A stretch of 64,000 nucleotides of DNA, taken from positions 12,266 through 76,265 of the forward strand of contig JBIQKZ010000019.1 of assembly GCA_044464765.1 (NCBI GenBank), given 5' to 3'. Of this stretch, positions 35,497-44,645 are shown in pieces; within the stretch, counting starts at the first letter, position 1; the number at the start of each line of letters is the position of its first letter. Position numbers and translations under genes: made by a program. The notes below the pieces were generated by a model. It saw only the letters and a list, made by a program, of their open reading frames with translations, did not search any database and was not told the DNA's origin. This DNA comes from JBIQKZ01 sp044464765. Lineage in GTDB: Bacteria > Pseudomonadota > Gammaproteobacteria > Burkholderiales > Burkholderiaceae_B.

Positions 35497-36864
35497 ATGC
35501 CCAACCGGAAAATTGATGTCGCCATTATTGGCGCAGGCACCGCAGGAATCGCTGCATTCCATGCGATAAAGGCTGCAGGCAAGAAAGTGGTACTCATTGA
35601 TCGAGGGCCGCTGGGCACGACGTGTGCCCGCGTCGGATGTATGCCGTCGAAAGCTGCTTTGCATGCGGGTATGCGTTGGGAGACCGCAAAGCAATTGCCA
35701 GACGGAGCTGTCCTCTTCCCGCGGGGACGACAGGCTTTGTGGAAACATGCTCGCGAGACACGGGACATGTTGGCGAACGGAGCAGCAGAGCGTACGCGCA
35801 ATGCGGCAAAGGATAGCTTGATTTTGGCCGAAGCAAGCTTCATTGAACCCGGCGTTTTGCAGGTAGGATCGGAGCGTCTCGAAGCCGACGCCATCATTGT
35901 AGCGACCGGTTCTAGCCCCGTTGTGCCGAAAGCACTTGAAGGTGTAGCGACTAGAATCCTGACAACCGATACGCTTTTCGACCAGGATTCACTGCCGAAA
36001 CGATTGGGAATTCTTGGCATGGGAGCGGTTGGACTTGAGCTGGGTTTGGCGCTCGCTCGTCTAGACGTAGAAGTAATAGGAGCCGATCAGCGCCATACTA
36101 TCGGTGGCATTCAAGATCCCATGGTCCAGGAGCGGGCCATTTCTGCATTCATAAGCGAGTTGCCGATGTGGCTGGGAGACTCGGTGGAAATCAACCCGGC
36201 TGGCGACGGTGTGCTCATGCGTACGAGTGAGCATAGTGCCGTTGTGGACCGCCTTCTGGTCGTCACAGGGCGGACTCCCAATACTGATGCACTGAATCTG
36301 GCGGCTGCGGGAATTTCGCTGGATGATCAAGGTAGACCCTCTATTGACCCCGTTACCATGCAGGCATCAGATGTGCCGATTTTCTTTGCTGGTGACGTGC
36401 AGCCCGACCGGGCTCTGATGCACGAAGCAGCGGATGAAGGGCTAATGGCGGCGCACGCCGCGTTGTCCTACTTGCGCGATGAGCAGTGGCCAAGTGCATC
36501 ACGCCGGGTACCGATGTCGATCTTGTTTACGGACCCGGATGTTTGCACAGTAGGGGTGTCCTACGATGCCGCGATGCAGGAGGGTGCGATCATAGGGTTG
36601 GCCGAAGGCAGTGGCAACGGTCGCTCCAAGATATTGGGTGCAAAAGATAACCTGCTGCGAGTTTATGCCGAGCCGGATACGGGCATCCTGCTTGGCGCCA
36701 GCATGCTGCTGACTCAAGGTGAACATATAGCGCACCTGCTCGCCTGGGCGATTCAGGCGAAGCAAACCGTCGATGAGCTACTGACCATGCCGTACTACCA
36801 TCCCTCCATCGAGGAGATGTTGCAGAGTGCATTGAAATCGGCGTCCCAGCAAATCGGTACTTAA
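35497..36864 (+). CDS. Dihydrolipoamide dehydrogenase-like flavoprotein disulfide reductase
   Basis: 455 aa from ATG 35497 (AAAGGGAG upstream); ATG 35479 is an in-frame alternative. FAD motif IIGAGTAGIAAF, redox cysteines in TTCARVGCMPSK (CX4C), NAD motif GMGAVGLELGLALARL, FAD motif FFAGDV and the active-site base in YYHPSIEE. Closest by pattern to dihydrolipoyl dehydrogenases, but no lipoyl partner or 2-oxoacid dehydrogenase is nearby, so it more likely reduces another disulfide, a persulfide or a metal. Confidence 0.85.
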   Translation: MPNRKIDVAIIGAGTAGIAAFHAIKAAGKKVVLIDRGPLGTTCARVGCMPSKAALHAGMRWETAKQLPDGAVLFPRGRQALWKHARETRDMLANGAAERTRNAAKDSLILAEASFIEPGVLQVGSERLEADAIIVATGSSPVVPKALEGVATRILTTDTLFDQDSLPKRLGILGMGAVGLELGLALARLDVEVIGADQRHTIGGIQDPMVQERAISAFISELPMWLGDSVEINPAGDGVLMRTSEHSAVVDRLLVVTGRTPNTDALNLAAAGISLDDQGRPSIDPVTMQASDVPIFFAGDVQPDRALMHEAADEGLMAAHAALSYLRDEQWPSASRRVPMSILFTDPDVCTVGVSYDAAMQEGAIIGLAEGSGNGRSKILGAKDNLLRVYAEPDTGILLGASMLLTQGEHIAHLLAWAIQAKQTVDELLTMPYYHPSIEEMLQSALKSASQQIGT

Positions 36865-36891
36865 AGTGACCCACATTCATAGGAGCCGCTT

Positions 36892-37398
36892 ATGACTGTC
36901 CATGCCCGTTCGATTCTTAGCTTTGTTCTCGCATTGTCGAGCTTAATGGTTGCGGTGCAAGTCCCCGCAGCTACTCCCTCTGAGGGATGGAAAGTGATAG
37001 ATACCAGCCAAAGCTATTCGGAGTTGCTAAGCCATCTAAAAGAAGCTGTTTCCGAGAGTGACCTGCAAGTGGTATTTGATGTTGGCCCCACCGAGGCTGC
37101 AGCAAAGCGAGGTATCGACATTCCAGGAAACCGAGTGATTGGTGTGTTCAATAACGAATTTGCCGTCGATATTCTGAGTTTGAGTGTGCCGGCGATGATC
37201 GAAGCGCCGATCCGGTTCTATGTGACCGAAGGTGAACATGGCCAAGCTACGCTTTCATGGATTCAGCCTAGTCATATATATGCCCCGTATGCCGATTCTG
37301 CTGACACTGCAACAAGTGCTAAAAAACTTCGTGAAAAATCAAAGGAGCTTGATCTTCTCTTTTCGGAGATTGCAATAAACGCCACGCAAGTGAAATAG
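36892..37398 (+). CDS. DUF302 protein, exported
   Basis: 168 aa with a signal peptide (cleavage likely after VQVPA or VPAATP). DUF302 fold: early SYSELLSHLKEAV helix and VFDVGPTEAAAKRGIDIPGNRVIGVFNNEFAVDIL, the conserved dimer core that matches DUF302. Biochemical role unknown; such genes are common near thiol-redox and metal genes. 27 bp after the flavoprotein gene. Confidence 0.75.
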   Translation: MTVHARSILSFVLALSSLMVAVQVPAATPSEGWKVIDTSQSYSELLSHLKEAVSESDLQVVFDVGPTEAAAKRGIDIPGNRVIGVFNNEFAVDILSLSVPAMIEAPIRFYVTEGEHGQATLSWIQPSHIYAPYADSADTATSAKKLREKSKELDLLFSEIAINATQVK

Positions 37399-37549
37399 AA
37401 GAAATGTGTGCTCGCACGGGTTGCCATGGCTATTAGTCAAGAATGGCAAGCTTGAGGCCTCCTAACGAAGTAACACGATGCTCTAGCTTTCGCGTTCCCT
37501 ATATAGCGTGGCCTTCGATTCGCAAACTGCTTGATTTAACTTCCTAATT
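37399..37549 (+). other. Intergenic stretch before the DsrE-like gene
   Basis: About 150 bp without a convincing open frame, AT-richer than the flanks. No clear hairpin plus T run and no CTTAAT-type box. A promoter for the small gene and lnt could lie here, but I see no good hexamer pair. Confidence 0.3.
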
Positions 37550-37876
37550 ATGATGACAGGTATGCAGCAAGATAATGAACTGAAAGTTGTGTTTCACGCC
37601 CCGACGCCGGAGGCGCTTCAGCGAGCGCGTAACAACGCGATGAACTTGAGACGGGAGGATCCTGGAGCATATGTGTGTATCGTCATTAACGCTGAGGCGG
37701 TCGCCGGAGCCTTGGATGAGGCGCATCCAGATGCAGATGAATTCACTTGGGTGTGTCCGAATACTCTTGCTCGAATCAATAGGGAGAATCGACAGCCACT
37801 TCGTTTACTGGATAGAGCCGCAGTCCTTGAGCTTGTTCGCCTACAACAAAGCGGTTGGGCATACATTCGTTCGTAG
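37550..37876 (+). CDS. Small DsrE-like protein
   Basis: 108 aa; ATG 37550, 37553 or 37562 are all possible. KVVFHAPTPEALQRARNNAMNLRRED, YVCIVINAEAVAGALDE and a C-terminal LVRLQQSGWAYIRS give the alternating strand/helix pattern of DsrE/DsrF-like proteins involved in sulfur relay. One cysteine (WVCPN) matches a typical active position. Remote similarity only. It is directly upstream of lnt. Confidence 0.6.
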   Translation: MMTGMQQDNELKVVFHAPTPEALQRARNNAMNLRREDPGAYVCIVINAEAVAGALDEAHPDADEFTWVCPNTLARINRENRQPLRLLDRAAVLELVRLQQSGWAYIRS

Positions 37877-37895
37877 CTGTGTGTCCATCCGGCAT

Positions 37896-39584
37896 ATGGT
37901 GTTCCCAAGCGCACAGGCAGCTTCTTTCCCGGCCGGATATTTGCGTTCCGCTACGGTGTTGACCCTGTCTGGTGGCGTACACGCAATGACGTTCGCGACA
38001 GGCCCGCTGCCTTCCTGGTCATTGGCGATTGTACAGATCGCATCTTTGGCGGTGCTTGTGCGTGTCGTTGGCGATGCCAAGTCGCTTAAACAAGCTGCCA
38101 TACGGGGCTGGTGGTTCGGCGCGGTGAGCTTTGGAGTCGGTTTGTACTGGCTCTTTATTAGCATGAATCACTATGGAGGTCTTTCCGCTACGCTGGCTGC
38201 TGCTGGTGTAATTGCGTTATCGGCCTTTCTGGCTTTATTTACCGGTATAGCATGTGCAATTTTTTCTTGGTTGCGGCCATCGTCTTTGCGCACAGCGCCA
38301 CTAATGAGTGCTTTGGCTTGGTCGGGAGCATGGGCAAGTATGGAGTGGCTGCGCGCTGTGGCCTTTTCCGGGTTCCCATGGCTGAATATCGGCTACGCTC
38401 ATGTTGATAGCCCGCTGGCAGGATGGGCGACAGTCCTGGGCGTGCATGGTACCGCGCTGTCAGCTGCGTTCGTAGCGGCTGCACTGGCTACTCTTTGTTC
38501 GTTTCCTGCTTCTTTGCGCCGGCCTACCATTTTCACGCTATCCGGGCTGCTAGTTGCAGTTGGCGTGGGCGAGCTTTTGACTCATGTCGAATGGTCTTCG
38601 GCCGAAGGTAAACCATTGAATATTCGGCTAGTTCAAGGCAATATTGAGCAGTCTCAGAAGTTTGATCCGGCATTGCTTGAACTGGGCGTTGCCAGACACT
38701 TGCAGCTTGCGGCGAAACCGCCTCTTCCTGACGAACCAGCTCCCGATCTAATCGTGCTGCCTGAGACCGTACTGCCAGTATTCCAGGATGAACTCGAAAC
38801 CCATGTCTGGGAAGCGTGGCGCGACATTGCCGAGCGTCAGCACAGTACGATTGCTATGGGGGCGCCTCTTCGAATCGCACAACCGAGCGGAGAGTTTCGG
38901 TATACCAATAGTGCAATCGGTTTTGACGCTAGTACGCCGGTGCAGCAGTTGATAGAAGGCACGATGCCGCAGCGTTATGATAAGCGCCACTTAGTGCCAT
39001 GGGGCGAATATGTGCCACCGGGCTTTGAGTGGTTCGTGCAGATGCTCGACATGCCCATGGGCGAGTTCGACCGTGGTCCCATCCGACAGACTCCGTTCAC
39101 GGTAGGCGAGCAGCAACTGGCTTTCAACATTTGCTATGAGGACGTGTTCGGGCCGGAAATTCTACCGGCGTTACTCACAAGCTCCGGCAGCGACGAAGGC
39201 GCGAGCGTTATCGTCAACATAAGCAATCTCGGCTGGTTCGGTGATACGTGGGCACTTCGCCAGCATCTACAAATTGGCCGGTTGCGCAGCATTGAGACTG
39301 CTCGACCTATGGTTACTTCCACCAACACCGGCATTACGGCAGCTATTGATCCGCATGGCCGTGTTCTAGCCGCATTGCCCCCGCACCGCTCTGGTGTGCT
39401 GCCGGTCACTGTGCAAGGTATGACGGGCCTGACTCCGTATACCCGCTTCGGCGATATCCCCGCGCTGATATTGGTGGCGGTCTTTCTGACGATTGCTGCC
39501 CGATGTCGTTATAGCCGTCGCTTGTCGAACAGGAGGCACTCGAACGCGCCGGAGTCCTGCTACAGAAGTAATGGAGGCATTTGA
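37896..39584 (+). CDS. lnt: Apolipoprotein N-acyltransferase Lnt
   Basis: 562 aa from ATG 37896; the frame is open back to 37671 through the preceding gene. Six N-terminal membrane segments, then the nitrilase domain with the triad Glu in LPETVLPVF, Lys in YDKRHLVPWGEYVP and Cys in NICYEDVF, and a last membrane helix. It adds the third acyl chain to lipoproteins. As Lnt is an essential chromosomal enzyme in such hosts, this is an extra copy; possible clients here are the TlpA lipoprotein and EexN. Last gene of the redox island. Confidence 0.92.
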   Translation: MVFPSAQAASFPAGYLRSATVLTLSGGVHAMTFATGPLPSWSLAIVQIASLAVLVRVVGDAKSLKQAAIRGWWFGAVSFGVGLYWLFISMNHYGGLSATLAAAGVIALSAFLALFTGIACAIFSWLRPSSLRTAPLMSALAWSGAWASMEWLRAVAFSGFPWLNIGYAHVDSPLAGWATVLGVHGTALSAAFVAAALATLCSFPASLRRPTIFTLSGLLVAVGVGELLTHVEWSSAEGKPLNIRLVQGNIEQSQKFDPALLELGVARHLQLAAKPPLPDEPAPDLIVLPETVLPVFQDELETHVWEAWRDIAERQHSTIAMGAPLRIAQPSGEFRYTNSAIGFDASTPVQQLIEGTMPQRYDKRHLVPWGEYVPPGFEWFVQMLDMPMGEFDRGPIRQTPFTVGEQQLAFNICYEDVFGPEILPALLTSSGSDEGASVIVNISNLGWFGDTWALRQHLQIGRLRSIETARPMVTSTNTGITAAIDPHGRVLAALPPHRSGVLPVTVQGMTGLTPYTRFGDIPALILVAVFLTIAARCRYSRRLSNRRHSNAPESCYRSNGGI

Positions 39585-39669
39585 GAGTCGGGACATCGAT
39601 ATTGGGGAAAACGCCTTTAACGGACTACGACACTTGCTAAGTGCTCGTGGGATCTGGTCAAGCTAATTA

Positions 39670-40587
39670 ATGGAGAGTACGGTGGAACTGCGTCATCTGC
39701 GTTGCTTTCTAGCGGTTGCTGAAGAGCTCCATTTTGCCCGCGCCGCGGAGCGGCTCCACATCGAGCAGTCACCCCTGTCGCGTGCTATCAAAGAGCTAGA
39801 AGATGAGTTGGGTGTGGTGTTATTCGCTCGAACTACACGAAGCACTCGGCTAACCCGAGCGGGGCTACTGTTCTTGGAGCATGCACAACGAGTCTTCGTC
39901 TCCTTAGAGCAAGCCAGAGACAGTGTCAAAGCGGCGGCCAATGGCTTCTACGGTCAATTGCGCTTCGCGTTGTCCGATAGCATTACTCCATCACGCTTAC
40001 CGGCCTTGTTAGCGCTCTGCCGCCAGGAGGAACCTCAGATTGAGATCCGCCTATTCGAGGTGCCTGTGTCGCAGCAGCTCAAAGGGCTGCAAGAAGACTT
40101 GTACGATGTGGGGCTTGCACAATCCAATGAGGTTGGGGACGGCATAGTTGCCGAGCCGGTATGGAGCGACCCGCTGATGGTAGCCGTGCCGGCGAGACAT
40201 CCGTTGCTGAGTTATAAGCGAATTCCTCTGAGTGAAGTCTTACGGTATCCACTTGTGCTGTGTGATCCTTTGGCGTGTGAAGGGTTCTCTCGTCAAATAG
40301 ACCGGGTGTTGCGGCAGGCCGAAGTAGAGCCTCTAATCGCAGAGCGAGTTGCATCTTACGACCTGATGATGGCATTGGTGTCGGCGGGTTTTGCACTCAG
40401 CCTAGCTAGCGCCCCACATATTGCAGCAAGTCGGGAGCCAGGTATAGTGGCACGGCCGCTTGCGGGCCGCTCGCCGGTGTTAATGACGTATCTGCTGCGT
40501 CGGGATGACGAAGTTTCTGATGAGTTGGCCCGCTTTATCAAGCGCGTGCAGGCTATTGACATACTCCGTCAGCTCAAGCCGATGTAA
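39670..40587 (+). CDS. traR: LysR-type regulator of transfer (TraR of Tn4371-like ICE)
   Basis: 305 aa. N-terminal HTH (VELRHLRCFLAVAEELHFARAAERLHIEQSPLSRAIKELE) and effector-binding domain. Its position directly before the EexN lipoprotein and traG matches the LysR gene called traR in Tn4371. GTG 39682 (VELRHL) is a possible alternative start. It probably controls the traG-trb genes; not homologous to the quorum-sensing TraR. Confidence 0.82.
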   Translation: MESTVELRHLRCFLAVAEELHFARAAERLHIEQSPLSRAIKELEDELGVVLFARTTRSTRLTRAGLLFLEHAQRVFVSLEQARDSVKAAANGFYGQLRFALSDSITPSRLPALLALCRQEEPQIEIRLFEVPVSQQLKGLQEDLYDVGLAQSNEVGDGIVAEPVWSDPLMVAVPARHPLLSYKRIPLSEVLRYPLVLCDPLACEGFSRQIDRVLRQAEVEPLIAERVASYDLMMALVSAGFALSLASAPHIAASREPGIVARPLAGRSPVLMTYLLRRDDEVSDELARFIKRVQAIDILRQLKPM

Positions 40588-40619
40588 TCTGAGGTCGACT
40601 CTAAGGAGCAAATAGAGCC

Positions 40620-40886
40620 ATGAAACGAGTCATCTTTATTTTTCTGGTAATCATACTGAGCGGTTGCGGCCAGTCAGAAACGACTGAACAGAAGCCGGAT
40701 GTCCCGACCGTAGAAGAGTTGGCTGCCGATCCTACGATGTTAAAAGAGCTACGCGGGCAGTGCAAGACGGATCGTACCAATATGGAAGATCTACTGTGTG
40801 ACCGGGTGGCCCAAGCAACGCGCCAGCGCTTTTACGGGGACGGCACCGTACCTTACTCCCCACCGGATACGCCACCTAAGTTCTGA
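40620..40886 (+). CDS. EexN-family entry-exclusion lipoprotein
   Basis: 88 aa. Signal with lipobox ILSGC (Cys about residue 17), then the EexN-like pattern PTVEELAADPTMLKELRGQCKTDRTNMEDLLCDRVAQATRQRF with two cysteines. Small lipoproteins of this kind reduce uptake of a second copy of the same element. 32 bp after the LysR gene, same strand. A terminator-like hairpin follows. Confidence 0.78.
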   Translation: MKRVIFIFLVIILSGCGQSETTEQKPDVPTVEELAADPTMLKELRGQCKTDRTNMEDLLCDRVAQATRQRFYGDGTVPYSPPDTPPKF

Positions 40887-40928
40887 GTCGTCGGCATTTC
40901 CCTACGAACCCCATTTTTCTTTATCAAC

Positions 40929-40963
40929 ACGCCGTAACGCGCCCGCGCCTGCGGCGTTTTCTT
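40929..40963 (+). terminator. Probable Rho-independent terminator between eexN and traG
   Basis: ACGCCG (40929-40934) pairs with CGGCGT (40952-40957), GC-rich 17-nt loop with further pairing potential, then TTTTCTTT. Separates the LysR/EexN unit from traG, which starts 150 bp on. The rest of the 40887-41119 gap shows no gene and no certain promoter. Confidence 0.5.
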
Positions 40964-41119
40964 TGTATTCGCCCCTCCATGAATTGATGCTTTTTTTATC
41001 AGCATTGTCCCGATAACAGTCTTTGACCAGCACTGATCTGGCACCGATCCTCATAGGCAGGCACATTCGTGTGCCGCTGTTGAGCGAGAAAGTCAGGCAA
41101 GAAAGTCGGAGGCTGGGTC

Positions 41120-43135
41120 ATGCAAGGGACGAACGTACTGTTCGGGCAGATCGCCGTCGTATTCGGCATCGTGATCGCCGGAGTGTGGAGCGCCACACAA
41201 TGGACAGCTGCCGCCCTGGGTTATCAGCTACGCCTGGGCTCGCCGTGGTTTGATTTCTACGGTACGCCGATCTATCACCCCTGGCGCCTGTTCGAGTGGT
41301 GGTTCTTCTTCGACGCCTACGCGTCGGAGGTCTTCAATACCGGCGGTGTGATCGCAGGCGGCAGCGGCCTGGTTGCCGTGGTGGTCGCCATCGGCATGTC
41401 GATCTGGCGTTCGCGCCAGGCGCGGCTGGTCACCACCTACGGTTCGGCACGCTGGGCCGAGACTCGCGACATCCGCGAAGCCAGATTGACCCAACCTGTC
41501 GGCGTCTTCCTGGGTCAGCATGAGGGGCAGTATCTGCGTCACGAAGGGCCGGAGCATGTGCTGGCCTTTGCACCCACGCGTTCGGGCAAAGGCGTGGGCC
41601 TGGTAGTGCCTACCTTACTGTCCTGGCCGGCGTCGACCGTCATTCACGACATCAAGGGCGAGAACTGGCAGATCACCGCCGGCTGGCGTGCGCGCTTCTC
41701 GCACTGCTTGCTGTTCAACCCCACAGATAGCCAATCCGCAGGCTACAACCCGCTGCTGGAAGTCCGGCGCGGCGCGCATGAAGTGCGCGATGTGCAGAAC
41801 ATCGCCGACATTCTGGTTGACCCCGAAGGTGCATTGGAGCGTCGCAACCATTGGGAAAAGACCAGTCACGCGTTGTTGGTGGGCGCCATCCTGCATGTGC
41901 TCTATGCCGGTGAAGACAAGACGCTGCGCGGCGTTGCCAATTTTCTCAGTGACCCAGCGTGTCCGTTCGAGCTGACCTTGCACCGGATGATGACGACCCC
42001 GCACCTGGGCCCGGAGGGGGGGGAAGGCAGACCGCATCCTGTGGTGGCCTCCGCCGCCCGTGAGGTGCTCAACAAATCGGATAACGAGCGTTCGGGTGTG
42101 CTGTCCACCGCCATGTCGTTCCTTGGCCTGTACCGCGACCCGACGGTAGCCGAAGTCACCTCGCGCTGCGATTGGCGCATCGCCGACCTGATTGCCTCTG
42201 CCCATCCGGTATCACTGTATCTGGTGGTGCCGCCCTCGGACATTTCACGAACCAAGCCGTTGATCCGCCTGATTCTCAATCAGATCGGACGCCGGTTGAC
42301 GGAGTCGCTCGACGGCTCCGACGGCATCGAACGTCGCCACAAGCTACTGCTGATGCTCGATGAGTTTCCGGCGCTGGGCCGCCTGGACTTCTTCGAGACG
42401 GCGCTGGCCTTCATGGCGGGCTACGGCATTCGCAGTTTTTTGATCTCGCAGTCGTTGAATCAAATCGACAAAGCCTACGGCCAGAACCATTCGATTCTGG
42501 ATAACTGCCATGTGCGCGTGACGTTTGCCACCAACGACGAACGCACCGCCAAGCGGATTTCCGAAACCCTGGGCACCGCTACCGAACTACGCGCCCAGCG
42601 CAACTATGCGGGACATCGGCTTGCGCCCTGGCTGGGACACCTTATGGTGTCGCGCCAGGAAACAGCGCGGCCACTCTTGACTCCTGGCGAAGTCATGCAG
42701 CTTCCGCCGGACGAGGCCGTGGTGATGGTCTCCAGCGTGGCGCCGATCAAAGCCAAGAAGCTGCGCTACTACCGGGATGCCAACTTCAAACACCGCCTGT
42801 TGCCGCCGCCCGTGCTCGCCGCCGGTCGCTATGCGGACGCGCCGCCAGCCCGTTCCGATGATTGGAGTGGTCTGTCGATTCCGACCATTCCCGTTGCGCC
42901 CGCCCCAACGGACAGCGATGGGACGACGGGCACGGCTGACGATGGTGGTCCACGCCATCAGCTTGAGCTGTCCGAGGCCGTCGCCTACAGCCCGCAGCCG
43001 GACTACCCGGCCAGCGACTTGTCGCTGCTCGATGACGACGACCTGCCGCTCGTTCTTCCCCGCCAGCTTGATCCCGCGATGCAGCGCGTGGCACGCATGG
43101 CCGCCCTCGACCCTGATGACGGAATCCAATTATGA
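41120..43135 (+). CDS. traG: Type IV coupling protein TraG (VirD4 family)
   Basis: 671 aa. Two N-terminal membrane segments (about 8-30 and 72-96), Walker A APTRSGKGVG (151-160) and Walker B LLMLDEFPALG. It brings the relaxase-DNA complex to the secretion channel. The C-terminal 100 residues are Pro/Asp-rich and variable. First gene of the transfer operon; overlaps the RHH gene by 4 nt. Confidence 0.93.
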   Translation: MQGTNVLFGQIAVVFGIVIAGVWSATQWTAAALGYQLRLGSPWFDFYGTPIYHPWRLFEWWFFFDAYASEVFNTGGVIAGGSGLVAVVVAIGMSIWRSRQARLVTTYGSARWAETRDIREARLTQPVGVFLGQHEGQYLRHEGPEHVLAFAPTRSGKGVGLVVPTLLSWPASTVIHDIKGENWQITAGWRARFSHCLLFNPTDSQSAGYNPLLEVRRGAHEVRDVQNIADILVDPEGALERRNHWEKTSHALLVGAILHVLYAGEDKTLRGVANFLSDPACPFELTLHRMMTTPHLGPEGGEGRPHPVVASAAREVLNKSDNERSGVLSTAMSFLGLYRDPTVAEVTSRCDWRIADLIASAHPVSLYLVVPPSDISRTKPLIRLILNQIGRRLTESLDGSDGIERRHKLLLMLDEFPALGRLDFFETALAFMAGYGIRSFLISQSLNQIDKAYGQNHSILDNCHVRVTFATNDERTAKRISETLGTATELRAQRNYAGHRLAPWLGHLMVSRQETARPLLTPGEVMQLPPDEAVVMVSSVAPIKAKKLRYYRDANFKHRLLPPPVLAAGRYADAPPARSDDWSGLSIPTIPVAPAPTDSDGTTGTADDGGPRHQLELSEAVAYSPQPDYPASDLSLLDDDDLPLVLPRQLDPAMQRVARMAALDPDDGIQL

Positions 43136-43596
43136 GCCGATATCGCCTGAATCTCTTTATTCAACCAGAACATGCCAAGCGCCTGGATGAGGTGGCCGCC
43201 AAGAAAGGTGTCTCCAAGTCGTCCATCGTGGCCGCCGCCTTGGCCTCCTGGCTCTCGCCGGACGCAGGCGATCAGCGCGAAGCGGTGATGGCCAAGCGTC
43301 TGGATCGGTTATCACGCCAGTTCGAGCGCCTGGAGCGTGACCAGAATATCCAGATCGAGACGCTGGCGCTGTTCGTGCGCTATTACCTGACGGTGAGTAC
43401 GCCGGTACCTGAAGCCCATCAGGATGCCGCCCGCGCCCAGGGCAAGGCGCGCTTTGAGCAATTCATCGAACAGCTTGGCCGCCACCTGCTGCGCGGTCGC
43501 AGCCTGGTGCGCGACGTGGTGGAGGAACTGCATCCCGAGCCGATACGGATGGACGACGCGCCAGTGCATTTCGAAGCACAGGAGCGTGTCTCATGA
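43132..43596 (+). CDS. CopG/RHH-type regulator between traG and trbB
   Basis: 154 aa. N-terminal ribbon-helix-helix (YRLNLFIQPEHAKRLDEVAAKKGVSKSSIVAAALASWL, residues 3-41) followed by a helical region with likely coiled coil (RLDRLSRQFERLERDQNIQIETLALFVRYYLT). A gene of this type stands between traG and trbB in Tn4371-like elements. It may autoregulate the tra/trb operon. Four-nt overlaps on both sides. Confidence 0.82.
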   Translation: MSRYRLNLFIQPEHAKRLDEVAAKKGVSKSSIVAAALASWLSPDAGDQREAVMAKRLDRLSRQFERLERDQNIQIETLALFVRYYLTVSTPVPEAHQDAARAQGKARFEQFIEQLGRHLLRGRSLVRDVVEELHPEPIRMDDAPVHFEAQERVS

Positions 43597-44645
43597 GTGC
43601 TGTCCCGCAGTCTTCTTTGTCCACTTCGCTGGATCGCCGTATCCAGATGCTGCGCACGGCGATGGGGCCGGTGATCGCCGCCGCACTGGAAGACCCGGAC
43701 GTTGTGGAAATCATGCTCAACCCCGACCGCAGCCTGTGGGTGGATCGGCTCTCGTCGGGGCGTACCCCCTTGGGCGTCGAACTGTCCGAAGCCGATGGTG
43801 AACGCATCATTCGTCTGGTTGCCGCCCACGTCGGTGCGGAAGTGCATCGCGGCCAGCCCTTGTTGACCGCCGAACTCCCCGAAACCGGCGAACGCTTCGA
43901 GGGCATCTTGCCGCCCGCCGCACCTGGCCCGGCTTTCGCGCTGCGCAAGCGGGCAGTGAGCATCCTTAGCCTGGATCGCTATGTGGCCGACGGCATCCTC
44001 ACTGCCGAACAAGCCGAGTTTCTGCGGCGTGCGGTACGTGAGCGCCAGAACATCCTGATTGCCGGCGGCACCAGTACCGGCAAGACGACGCTGGCCAATG
44101 CCTTGCTGGCCGAGATCGCCGCCACAGGTGACCGCGTACTGGTGCTGGAAGACACCATCGAACTGCAATGTGCCGCCCGTGACCACGTGCCGCTGCGTAC
44201 CCGTGCCGGGGTCGTGTCGATGCAGGAGCTGGTGCGCGCCACCATGCGCCTGCGCCCCGACCGCGTGGTGGTCGGCGAGGTGCGCGGCGGCGAAGCCCTG
44301 GATCTCATCAAGGTCTGGGGCACCGGCCACCCCGGTGGCATCGCCACCATTCACGCGGGCTCCGCCTTGGGCGCGCTGCTGCGCCTGGAGCAACTGATTC
44401 TCGAAGTCGCGGTGAACCCGCCTCGGGCGCTGATTGCCGAGGCGGTCAACGTCGTGATTCACATCGCCGGACGGGGCCGCAAGCGCCGCGTGGACAGTAT
44501 TGCCCGCGTCATCGGTTTCGATGCGGCGGGCTATCACTTGGCAAATGTGCTGGAAGCATCGCTTTCTGCACTGTCACCTGTTTCCGATGCCGCGCCCGAT
44601 GCGGCGATTTCCCCATCCCTCGATCCTGCTGGAGAACTGTCATGA
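43593..44645 (+). CDS. trbB: Secretion ATPase TrbB (VirB11 family)
   Basis: 350 aa. Walker A GGTSTGKTT (158-166), Asp box VLVLEDTIELQ, Walker B RPDRVVVGEVRGGEALDLI and the His box GHPGGIATIHAGSA. Hexameric cytoplasmic ATPase powering pilus assembly and DNA transfer. Overlaps trbC by 4 nt. Confidence 0.94.
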   Translation: MSAVPQSSLSTSLDRRIQMLRTAMGPVIAAALEDPDVVEIMLNPDRSLWVDRLSSGRTPLGVELSEADGERIIRLVAAHVGAEVHRGQPLLTAELPETGERFEGILPPAAPGPAFALRKRAVSILSLDRYVADGILTAEQAEFLRRAVRERQNILIAGGTSTGKTTLANALLAEIAATGDRVLVLEDTIELQCAARDHVPLRTRAGVVSMQELVRATMRLRPDRVVVGEVRGGEALDLIKVWGTGHPGGIATIHAGSALGALLRLEQLILEVAVNPPRALIAEAVNVVIHIAGRGRKRRVDSIARVIGFDAAGYHLANVLEASLSALSPVSDAAPDAAISPSLDPAGELS

